This document shows, piece after piece, positions 1-5,939 of a stretch of 7,155 bases of DNA. Both the position numbers and the translations under genes were made by a program. Positions within the stretch are counted from its first letter, which is position 1; every line of letters begins with the position of its first letter. Under the pieces are notes generated by a model. The model saw only the letters and a program-made list of their open reading frames with translations. It had not been told where the DNA came from and made no database searches. The stretch is from an uncultured Desulfovibrio sp. (lineage in GTDB: Bacteria; Desulfobacterota; Desulfovibrionia; Desulfovibrionales; Desulfovibrionaceae): the NCBI GenBank assembly GCA_945871415.1, contig CAMBWG010000107.1, positions 1 to 7,155 of the forward strand, written 5' to 3'.

Positions 1-404
1 GCCTCATGCTGACGGCCTTCATTGAATTCTGGCGTCGGCACAGCTCCGTGCCGCTGCTGCTGGAAAATACCGAACACTGCGACGTGCTGTCTCTGGGAGA
101 AAATTTTCTTTTTGCGCGGGGGGCGGGTTTCTGTCTGGACGTAGGGCATGCTATGGGGTACGCTCAAGCTACATTACTCCGGTCATCCCTGCCCGCCCGC
201 GCGCGCATGATTCACTGGAGCGCCCCCGGAAAGGGCGACGCTCACGCCGCGCTGAGCGCATGGACGCCGGAGCAGCGACAGACGGCCGAGGCGCTGGCCG
301 GGGTTTCGCCCCCTTCGGCAACGCACGTTCTTGAGCTGTTTTCATGGCAGCGACTGCAAGCATCCCTGCCGATTCTGAACGAACTGCTTGCACCGGCACG
401 CTGA
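1..404 (+). CDS. TIM-barrel (xylose isomerase-like / AP endonuclease 2 superfamily) protein, C-terminal part; possible CbiR
   Basis: The reading frame is open to the left window edge and ends at TGA 402-404, so only the last ~133 residues are seen and the true start lies upstream. Numbering from the first visible Met (base 6), the fragment carries the spaced acidic and histidine residues expected of metal ligands in this TIM-barrel superfamily: E20 in LLLEN, D45 and H48 in CLDVGH, H70 in MIHW, D78/H80 in GDAH, and a terminal E110 in VLELFS. The order LEN, LDxGH, H, GDxH, LE.FS resembles CbiR, the cobamide-remodelling phosphodiesterase described from Akkermansia and reported in other anaerobes. 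That assignment rests on memory of the family and is tentative. It could instead be another sugar-phosphate isomerase/epimerase-like protein. It lies 45 nt upstream of the DHH gene on the same strand, so co-transcription is plausible. Confidence 0.75.
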   Translation, partial: LMLTAFIEFWRRHSSVPLLLENTEHCDVLSLGENFLFARGAGFCLDVGHAMGYAQATLLRSSLPARARMIHWSAPGKGDAHAALSAWTPEQRQTAEALAGVSPPSATHVLELFSWQRLQASLPILNELLAPAR

Positions 405-440
405 CGGCGTTCCGATTTGCCGCACCCGCAACACAGGCAC

Positions 441-447
441 AGAGGAG
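441..447 (+). promoter_or_regulatory. Ribosome binding site of the DHH gene
   Basis: AGAGGAG lies directly before ATG 450 with only two bases between. It is the only purine-rich Shine-Dalgarno-like sequence near the 5' end of this frame. It favours ATG 450 over the in-frame TTG at 417 and ATG at 483, which have none. The spacing is shorter than usual, so the start is likely but not certain. Confidence 0.55.
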
Positions 448-449
448 CC

Positions 450-1619
450 ATGTCCCCCGCCACTCCCACCAATGCTGCCGCCATGCGCGCCATGCGCGAA
501 TGGCGCCGTTCCCTGACCAAGGATCAACGCTGGTGCATTCTCATCACGGCAGACCCCGATGCTCTGGCTTCGGCACTGGCCCTCAAGCGCATCATGCAGG
601 CGCGTGTGCGCAGCGTGGACATTGCCCGCACCAATGAGGTCACCCGGCCGGACAATCTCGCCATGATTCGCTATCTGCGCATCCCGGCCCGCCAGTGGCA
701 GCCGGAAAAGGCCGCCTCGTACACGCATTTTGCCATTGTGGATTCGCAGCCGAGCCACAATCCCGCCTATTTCGACATTCCCTTCGACGTGATCATTGAT
801 CACCATCCCCCCAGGCCCCTGCCGCAGGAAGCCGCCGCGCCGGCGCCGGGCGGCAGGCCCGCTGAAAACGGCGGCGATCCCGAAGACGGGACGCCCCCCG
901 CAAAGGCCGCGCCGCCGCACGTGCCCGCCCTGCTGGATATCCGTCCCGGCTTCGGCGCCACCAGCACCATGATGACCCGCTATCTTCAGGGACTGCGCAT
1001 CAGCCCCACCCCGCATCTCGCCACGGCGCTGCTCTACGGCATCCGCACGGATACGGCGGCCTTCGAGCGCTCCGGCGGCGAAGACGATCTGCGCGCCTAT
1101 CAGTGGCTCTCGCGCTTTGCCGATACGGGCATTCTGCGCCGCATCATCCGCAGCGAATACCTGCGCGCCTGGCTGCCGCTCTTTTCGCGCGCCTTCCGCT
1201 CCCTGCGCGACTGCCGGGGCGGCGGCGTGCAGGCCTGGCTCAACGAGGTGGATACCGGCGATCTGCTGGTGGCCGTGGCCGACTTCTTCACACGGGTGCA
1301 CGGCCTCAAGTGGGTTGCCGTCAGCGGCATTGTGGGCAAGAAGGTGATCGTCATCTTCCGGGGCGACGGCAGCCGCGACATAGGCCGCCTTGCCGACGCC
1401 TGCTTTCACGACGTGGGCAGCGCCGGAGGCCATCGCACACTGGGCCGCGCGGAATTTCCTCTGTCCGCCGTCACGCCCGGCATGAAGCCCGCTGATTTTG
1501 TGCAGCATCGTCTGATGAGCCGCAAGCTGCGTCCCCTGCCCGTGCAGCAGTCTCCCGCGCCTGCGGAAACCGAAGGCGACGAGCGCGATCACGACAGGGA
1601 TGCCCACGGAGACAATTAG
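450..1619 (+). CDS. DHH/DHHA1 family phosphoesterase (RecJ/NrnA-like superfamily)
   Basis: This 389-aa protein has no signal peptide or membrane segment and is predicted to be cytoplasmic. The N-terminal DHH domain (about residues 28-205) shows motif I as D35-P-D37-A-L-A-S, motif II D98 in IVDSQ, the signature D117-H118-H119, motif IV GATSTM (169-174) and the further aspartate D201 in GIRTDT. The C-terminal DHHA1 domain (about 255-345) has the substrate-binding glycine motif GSAGGH at 323-328. Family members (NrnA, RecJ, GdpP) hydrolyse phosphodiester bonds in short RNAs, pAp, ssDNA or cyclic dinucleotides using Mn2+, and the substrate here cannot be told. Two oddities stand out. The histidine that normally opens motif I (H-x-x-P-D-x-D) appears to be Leu31, and residues ~124-158 form a Pro/Ala/Gly-rich low-complexity insert right after DHH. 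The C-terminal ~20 residues are charged and probably disordered. The gene probably follows the upstream TIM-barrel gene in one operon. Its TAG stop overlaps the first base of a repeat element. Confidence 0.9.
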   Translation: MSPATPTNAAAMRAMREWRRSLTKDQRWCILITADPDALASALALKRIMQARVRSVDIARTNEVTRPDNLAMIRYLRIPARQWQPEKAASYTHFAIVDSQPSHNPAYFDIPFDVIIDHHPPRPLPQEAAAPAPGGRPAENGGDPEDGTPPAKAAPPHVPALLDIRPGFGATSTMMTRYLQGLRISPTPHLATALLYGIRTDTAAFERSGGEDDLRAYQWLSRFADTGILRRIIRSEYLRAWLPLFSRAFRSLRDCRGGGVQAWLNEVDTGDLLVAVADFFTRVHGLKWVAVSGIVGKKVIVIFRGDGSRDIGRLADACFHDVGSAGGHRTLGRAEFPLSAVTPGMKPADFVQHRLMSRKLRPLPVQQSPAPAETEGDERDHDRDAHGDN

Positions 1620-1763
1620 AGCATTTTCAGTTTGAAATGCTTCGCATTTCAAACCATACGGCCTGTCGTTTCGCGGAAAAAGCGCGCTTTTTCCGCTCAC
1701 TTCGGGCGGGGCGGCGCCGCGTCGCCGCCCCGCGTTTCACCTTTTTCAGAGTTGAAACGCTCC
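1618..1763. repeat. Four-hairpin structured repeat, copy 1
   Basis: This non-coding element holds four successive inverted repeats. Hairpin 1 has GTTTGAAATGC (1630-1640) pairing with 1644-1654, an 11-bp stem with a 3-nt loop. Hairpin 2 is a perfect 24-nt palindrome at 1673-1696 built on GCGGAAAAAGCG. Hairpin 3 has GCGGGGCGGCG (1706-1716) pairing with 1723-1733, 11 bp. Hairpin 4 has GCGTTTCA (1732-1739) pairing with TGAAACGC (1753-1760). Hairpins 3 and 4 share two bases, so they may be alternative folds. It begins inside the stop codon of the DHH gene. A diverged copy lies 296 bp downstream. It is probably a dispersed intergenic repeat of the REP/BIME kind or a structured 3' untranslated RNA. 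The transcribed strand is not known. Confidence 0.8.
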
Positions 1764-1913
1764 AGAACACCCCGCGGCAGTACGTTGCCGCGCCCTGATT
1801 CCGCATTCCCCGCCATACAGCGCAACACGGCTCCCGCTCCGGCCGGAATCCATCCGCACGGGAAAGCCCCCTTCGGGATAAATCGTTGCAGCTCCCCCGT
1901 GCGCGCATCTTCC
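1764..1913. other. Spacer between the two four-hairpin repeats
   Basis: This 150-nt stretch has no credible gene. It contains a small inverted repeat, CGCGGCA / TGCCGCG, around 1771-1790. It also has a longer-range GCACGGG / CCCGTGC pairing at about 1856-1903, so it too could be folded if transcribed. No promoter is recognisable. Confidence 0.5.
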
Positions 1914-2058
1914 AGAGCATTTTCAGTGTGAAACGCTGTGCGTTTCACACCATACGGCCTGTCCCTGCGCGGAAAAAAGCCGGTTTTCCGCTCACTCCGG
2001 GCCGGGCGGCGCCGTGCCGCCGCCTCGCGTTTTACCTTTGAAAAAAGTAAGGCGCTCC
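1914..2058. repeat. Four-hairpin structured repeat, copy 2
   Basis: This is the diverged second copy, with the same linkers (AGAGCATTTTCAG, CATACGGCCTGTC, TTTTCCGCTCACT). Hairpin 1 has GTGTGAAACGC (1926-1936) pairing with GCGTTTCACAC (1940-1950). It differs from copy 1 at two positions, each matched by a compensating change on the other arm. Hairpin 2 has GCGGAAAA (1969-1976) with TTTTCCGC (1984-1991). Hairpin 3 has GGCGGCG (2005-2011) with CGCCGCC (2018-2024). Hairpin 4 has GCGTTTTAC (2027-2035) with GTAAGGCGC (2047-2055), nine pairs of which two are G-U. All four stems are kept despite sequence drift. Confidence 0.8.
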
Positions 2059-2068
2059 GGGCGCGCCC

Positions 2069-2114
2069 TCGGGAGAAAAACATGGGCATTCTTGCTATAC
2101 TCCCGATTTTTTTT
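2069..2114 (+). terminator. Candidate rho-independent terminator ahead of the XRE gene promoter
   Basis: TCGGGAG (2069-2075) pairs with CTCCCGA (2100-2106), a 7-bp stem followed at once by eight T (2107-2114). The 24-nt loop is long for an intrinsic terminator, which lowers confidence. It would end the transcript that comes through the DHH gene and the structured repeats. The loop also contains an extended -10-like TGCTATACT (2093-2101) and an ATG preceded by GGGAG, so other roles for this stretch are possible. Confidence 0.45.
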
Positions 2115-2126
2115 CCTCTTTTGACA

Positions 2127-2155
2127 TTGACGAAGCGCTTTTCCCTGCGTATTGG
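2127..2155 (+). promoter_or_regulatory. Candidate sigma-70 promoter for the XRE regulator
   Basis: TTGACG (2127-2132) is followed after 17 nt by TATTGG (2150-2155), a near-consensus -35 with a weak -10. A perfect TTGACA lies just before it (2121-2126), but there is no -10 at the right distance from that one. It sits directly after the T8 tract, as expected for the start of a new transcription unit. It would give the regulator a leader of about 230 nt. A rival candidate is the extended -10 at 2093-2101, which has no good -35. Confidence 0.35.
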
Positions 2156-2394
2156 AGATATCACGCAATGTTTTCGTGTCCCCGTTTCAATGCTGCGACC
2201 GCGCCGCCGTCTGCGGCGCTCCGCTTCATGGCACCATGTGCGGCAGATGCCGATACGACAGGACGGCTCGTGTCCCGCGGAAGGATCATCCCGACGACGA
2301 TCACTCCCGCCGGGCGCGCCATGTCGTTTTCCGGCTACCGCTCCCGGTCCGCGAGGACGCGGCATGCGCAGCGAAAGTCCAGGGAGGGCACATC
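2156..2394 (+). other. Long untranslated leader of the XRE gene with small dyads
   Basis: No convincing gene is seen here. Three inverted repeats stand out: GCGCCGC / GCGGCGC (2201-2207 with 2213-2219), CATGG-CA-CCATG (2227-2238) and CGGCA-GA-TGCCG (2241-2252). The latter two are compact dyads of the kind a dimeric XRE repressor could use as autoregulatory operators. The link is inferred from position only. The frame of the XRE gene stays open back to about 2152 and would encode a Cys-rich stretch, but it has no ribosome binding site. Confidence 0.4.
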
Positions 2395-2751
2395 ATGGAC
2401 GTTGAAAATGCGCGAACACTGGCGATGCAGGTCGGCACCGTCATTGCCACGCGACGAAAGAAAATGGGATTAACACAGGTTCAGCTGGCAACGCGGCTGG
2501 GCATCACGCAGGACTCGCTCTCGCGTATGGAAAACGGCGCCATTGCGCCCAAGTTTTCCCGCCTGCCCGAACTTGCGGCCAGTCTGGACTGCGCCGTGGT
2601 GGATCTCTTCCGCCAGCCGACCAGACAAACGCGCATCATGGCCGATGCCGTAGCCGACGAACTCAGCAGCCTGCCGCCGGAAATGCAGGCCCTTGTGCTG
2701 CGCATGGTACGCGACACCAGCCGCACCCTGCGCAAACTCTCCAAAAAATAA
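2395..2751 (+). CDS. XRE family (Cro/C1-type) helix-turn-helix regulator
   Basis: This 118-aa protein has a single HTH_3 domain at about residues 10-68. The helix-turn-helix core reads LTQVQLATRLGI followed by the recognition helix TQDSLSRMENG, then PELAASLDCAVVDLF, which is the classic XRE pattern. The C-terminal ~45 residues (TRIMADAVADELSSLPPEMQ onward) form a helical tail ending in basic residues, without a recognisable sensor or protease domain. It therefore looks like a minimal DNA-binding repressor. ATG 2395 is chosen because AGGGAGG (2381-2387) sits 7 nt upstream. It is a single-gene unit facing the GGDEF-EAL gene tail to tail. Its target genes cannot be told from the sequence. It may control itself through the small dyads in its long leader. 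Confidence 0.92.
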   Translation: MDVENARTLAMQVGTVIATRRKKMGLTQVQLATRLGITQDSLSRMENGAIAPKFSRLPELAASLDCAVVDLFRQPTRQTRIMADAVADELSSLPPEMQALVLRMVRDTSRTLRKLSKK

Positions 2752-2827
2752 CCCGGAATGATGTTCGGCTGCGAAAGCCCCTCTCCCCCGATACCGGAGG
2801 GGCCTCCGCAGCCGAACGGCATTCCGG
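2743..2827 (-). terminator. Three-tier terminator hairpin between convergent genes
   Basis: Three nested stems are stacked: CCGGAATG (2753-2760) with CATTCCGG (2820-2827), GTTCGGCTGCG (2763-2773) with CGCAGCCGAAC (2807-2817), and GCCCCTC (2777-2783) with GAGGGGC (2797-2803). They are separated by 2x2 and 3x3 internal loops, giving 26 pairs in 75 nt. On the minus strand the stem is followed by a run of six T (complement of A 2743-2748), so it best serves the GGDEF-EAL transcript. On the plus strand there is no T tract, so for the XRE gene it may act only as an mRNA end protector. Confidence 0.7.
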
Positions 2828-2887
2828 CGGAAAATCCGGCTTCTCCGGGGCGTTGTTTCCTTCCCCCCAGAAATAATATCTCACAGC

Positions 2888-5773
2888 CTACACGGTAACG
2901 AGACAGTCCTTTTCCAGCATTTCCTCGTAGACGCTCAGGGGCATGGGGCGGGCCATGAAGAAGCCCTGCCCGTAGCTGCATCCCAGAGTACGCAGGCGGT
3001 CGAACTGTTCCCGGGTTTCGATGCCTTCGCACAGGACCTTGAGGCCGAGATTGCGGCTCATCTGCACCAGCGGGTGCAGCAGCGATTCGTAGCGCTCGTT
3101 GTGCAGAAAATCCTTGTCCAGCTTGATGACGTCTATGGGGAATTCCAGCAGTGTGGAAAGGGAGGAATAGCCCTTGCCGAAGTCGTCCAGCGCGATCCTG
3201 ATATTATTCTTCTTGAGCAGCCGCAGGTTGCCAAGCAGCAGTTCCATGTCGCAGTCGGCCATGCTTTCGGTGATTTCCACCGTCACGAGGTCCCGGGGAA
3301 TATCGTACCTGTCGAGCACGTTGATGAAGGTGTCGCAATAGCGCTGCGACAGGAACAGAGAGCGCGACTGATTGATGGAAACGGGCGCAATCTTCTTGCC
3401 CTGATCCAGACGCTGCCGCAGCCAGATGCAGACCTGTTCCAGCGTATGCAGATCCAGCGCCTGTACAAAACCGTTCTTTTCAAAAATGGGAATGAAGGAA
3501 GCCGGGGAAATGACGTTCCCCGCCGCCGTGCTCCAGCGTACCAGCGCCTCGCCGCCGGAAATCCGCCCGGTGGTCAGACTCACCTGCGGCTGCATGTAGA
3601 CCTGGAACTCTCCCTTTTCCAGGGCAAATTCCATTCTGTTTTCGATGTGACAGATCAGCAGCCGTTCCTGTTCTATTTCCGGGCTGTAGTAGGCGTAATG
3701 GGACTTGTAGGTGACGTCGCCGATACTGTTCTTGGCCGTTTCCGCGGCTTCCACCAGCCGCGGCACATCGCCCAGCTCCGGCGTCACGCGCACGATGCCC
3801 ACCGACAGAATCACAATATGGCCCAGTTCTTCGCCAAAGGCGGAAAACTTTCTGAATACGCACTTAAGGCGGGTTTCCACTTCCGCGTCGGCATCGCAAT
3901 GCCAGAGACAGAGAAAACGCCCGCGCCCGGAATGCGCGGCCAAATCCCGCGTCTCGCCGCAGAAAGTCAGGGCGGCATGACAGGCTCTGATGGCCTCGTC
4001 GCCCTTCTCGTAGCCGTAAAGCTGATTGATATGGCCCAGCTGCCGGATATTGACGCTGACAATATAACAGGCACGCCGCTCCAGCAGCGCCTCCCCGGCC
4101 TTCTGCAGGAAGAAGGACAGGTTGCCGCCTCCGGTCACGGTATCCGTATAGGCCACCTTGCGCAGACGATACACCTCGCGCCGGGCCGACCAGAGCCAGA
4201 CAAGGAAGATCAGCCCCACGGCCAGCAGCACAAGGCCGTAATAGTGTTCCAGCAGATAGGTCAGCAGCGGCAGCCCGTCCAGCGGCGCAACTTCCAGCAG
4301 AAGCGATTCCACCTCGGCCGTGGAAAAGCCCGCAAGGGCCTTGCCGAACACGGATCGCACCGCCGGGGGCAACAGCTGGCTGAAGCCCAGCGCCATGGGA
4401 TACAGGGCCTGCGTGCTCTGGTACTGAATCCCCCCGGCTCTGCTCTTGCTGTGCGGCACGCCGGGATAGAAGGGAATAAAGGCGTCGATCTTTCCCAGTT
4501 CCAGAGCCGCCCGGCATTCCTGAATGGAGGCAAAGACCCGGATCTTATCCTGCGGATAGATAAAGCTGTACGCCTCGCGCACACTGCTCATTTCCGGCGT
4601 GACGCCCACGCGCAGGCCGGTGCCGGGCTCGACGGTCTTCCGGGCCGCCAGCTCAATCAGCGGATTGTAATAGGGCAGACCGGTGTCCACGCCGAACTTT
4701 TCGCGAAACTTGCGGCTGGGGAACACATTGGTGACGATATCGGCCTTGCCTTCCCGCAGCAGCGCCAAGCAGGCATCATGATCGGGCGCGGTGACAATCT
4801 CCAGCCTGATGCCCATTCTGTCCGCAAGGCGCTCCACAAAACGCAGCAGAAAATAGTCATAGCGCCGCCGCGTTGAGGATTCCTCGTACTGACTGAGCGC
4901 CACGCGCAGCGTCGGCCTGCCCGCAAGCCAGTCCTCCTCCGCATGACTCAGCGCCAGATTTACATTCTTGGCAATATTGACATATTGATTGGCAAAGTTG
5001 GCAACGGTCTGCTGCGGCGACAGGACGTGAAGATTGCTCAGCAGACTGTTGATGCGCGGCATGAAGCGGGTATCTCCCAGCGCCGACACAAAATAGAAGG
5101 GGCGCATATCAAAAACGCCGACAATCTTTCCCTCGCCGAAAAGACTTCCGCTCACATAGGCATCAATCTTTCCGGATCGGAAATCCTGCCGCAGCTTTTC
5201 CGCATCCCGGTACGGCACCGGCGTAAAGGAAAAGCCGTATAACTGCGCCTGACGCTCAAACAGCTTCTGCGTATGCGACTTCTCGAAAAAACCGATGCGC
5301 AGGCCGTTGAACTCCTCAAAGGCCATATAGTGTACGGGGCTGTCATCCGGCACGCGCAGCGTTGTCGCGTACATCCCGGCCCGGATGGAGGAATATTGAA
5401 ACAGACGGGCGCGCTCGGCTGTCCAGATCATCCCGCAGGCAAGATCGATTCTGCCCTTCTCGAAGTCCTCCTGCAGCGAGTCCAGCGTGACGGACACCCA
5501 CTCCACCTTCCAGCCCGCCAGCTGCCCCAGCCCCTCGAAAAGCGCGGGCATGTAGCCCCGCAGGGCATTGTCCCGGCTATGAAAAAAGCCGTAGGATTCC
5601 ATCAGGCCGATCCGCACCACCTGCGGCTTTCTGGCCAGATGACTGGCCATCGGCGGAAAAAACGGCAAGCCTCCCGACGAAAACATCTGCGCTCCGGCAG
5701 GCTGCGCCGTCATACCGCACAACGCACAGCACCAGAACAAACAGATCAGCATGGAAACCGCAAATCTGCCCAT
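2888..5773 (-). CDS. Membrane c-di-GMP phosphodiesterase with tandem periplasmic solute-binding domains, degenerate GGDEF and EAL
   Basis: This is a 961-aa protein. ATG 5773 is chosen because AGGGGGGG lies 5 nt upstream and a signal peptide follows directly (hydrophobic residues 5-20, likely cleavage after AQPAGA ~28). Residues ~50-270 and ~287-492 are two successive SBP_bac_3-like periplasmic domains. One transmembrane helix (about 512-530) is followed by a short basic linker. A GGDEF-type domain spans ~540-690, but its signature is SGRGRF (615-620), so cyclase activity is not expected. The EAL domain (~705-950) keeps E742-A-L, N801, E833, D863-D864, K884, E916 and Q936, all the residues needed for c-di-GMP hydrolysis to pGpG. 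The protein probably binds amino acids or similar solutes outside and tunes phosphodiesterase activity inside, affecting motility or biofilm. The degenerate GGDEF may bind GTP as an allosteric input. It lies 166 nt downstream of the exporter gene on the same strand and ends at the three-tier terminator. The ligand is unknown. Confidence 0.93.
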   Translation of the reverse strand: MGRFAVSMLICLFWCCALCGMTAQPAGAQMFSSGGLPFFPPMASHLARKPQVVRIGLMESYGFFHSRDNALRGYMPALFEGLGQLAGWKVEWVSVTLDSLQEDFEKGRIDLACGMIWTAERARLFQYSSIRAGMYATTLRVPDDSPVHYMAFEEFNGLRIGFFEKSHTQKLFERQAQLYGFSFTPVPYRDAEKLRQDFRSGKIDAYVSGSLFGEGKIVGVFDMRPFYFVSALGDTRFMPRINSLLSNLHVLSPQQTVANFANQYVNIAKNVNLALSHAEEDWLAGRPTLRVALSQYEESSTRRRYDYFLLRFVERLADRMGIRLEIVTAPDHDACLALLREGKADIVTNVFPSRKFREKFGVDTGLPYYNPLIELAARKTVEPGTGLRVGVTPEMSSVREAYSFIYPQDKIRVFASIQECRAALELGKIDAFIPFYPGVPHSKSRAGGIQYQSTQALYPMALGFSQLLPPAVRSVFGKALAGFSTAEVESLLLEVAPLDGLPLLTYLLEHYYGLVLLAVGLIFLVWLWSARREVYRLRKVAYTDTVTGGGNLSFFLQKAGEALLERRACYIVSVNIRQLGHINQLYGYEKGDEAIRACHAALTFCGETRDLAAHSGRGRFLCLWHCDADAEVETRLKCVFRKFSAFGEELGHIVILSVGIVRVTPELGDVPRLVEAAETAKNSIGDVTYKSHYAYYSPEIEQERLLICHIENRMEFALEKGEFQVYMQPQVSLTTGRISGGEALVRWSTAAGNVISPASFIPIFEKNGFVQALDLHTLEQVCIWLRQRLDQGKKIAPVSINQSRSLFLSQRYCDTFINVLDRYDIPRDLVTVEITESMADCDMELLLGNLRLLKKNNIRIALDDFGKGYSSLSTLLEFPIDVIKLDKDFLHNERYESLLHPLVQMSRNLGLKVLCEGIETREQFDRLRTLGCSYGQGFFMARPMPLSVYEEMLEKDCLVTV

Positions 5774-5939
5774 GAAATCCCCCCCTACGCCGGGCCTGAG
5801 GCAACAGGCGTAAACCCAGCATGACAGACTTATCGACGCAGGTCGAGGGGGAAATACTGCTAATTCACTAAAAATTAAGAAATTTCTCCAAAAGGGAACA
5901 GATATCCTGCCTCCCGTCGTCCTTTCCCTCCCGCCGGGA
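5774..5939 (-). promoter_or_regulatory. Upstream region of the GGDEF-EAL gene with possible masking of the ribosome binding site
   Basis: This 166-nt gap has an AT-rich tract (about 5860-5888) typical of a promoter region, but no convincing -35/-10 pair. On the minus strand, CCCCCT (complement of 5846-5851) can pair with AGGGGG of the ribosome binding site (complement of 5781-5786). A GCCTG / CAGGC hairpin lies between them. No clear terminator for the upstream exporter gene is visible, so read-through is possible. Confidence 0.3.

Noticed and set aside
342..1700. A 452-codon open frame on the minus strand across the DHH gene
   Set aside because: It is antisense to a clear DHH/DHHA1 protein. 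Its composition is that of a shadow frame in GC-rich DNA, and its end runs into the repeat element.
2227..2240. Sigma-54 promoter (TGGCAC box in the XRE leader)
   Set aside because: The GG and GC elements are 8 nt apart instead of the required 10, and no TTGCA box follows.
1697..2365. A 222-codon minus-strand frame across the four-hairpin repeats
   Set aside because: The peptide seen in one repeat copy is frame-shifted in the other copy, and the predicted protein is mostly Arg and Pro. The conservation is at the level of stems, not codons.
3074..4876. A 600-codon open frame on the plus strand inside the GGDEF-EAL gene
   Set aside because: It is antisense to the EAL, GGDEF and sensor domains, which are well supported. 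It has no recognisable domain and is rich in Gln, His and Arg as expected of a mirror frame.
5774..5939. c-di-GMP riboswitch ahead of the GGDEF-EAL gene
   Set aside because: I see none of the conserved GEMM-type motifs or the two parallel stems. Only a small hairpin and a G-rich ribosome binding site are present.
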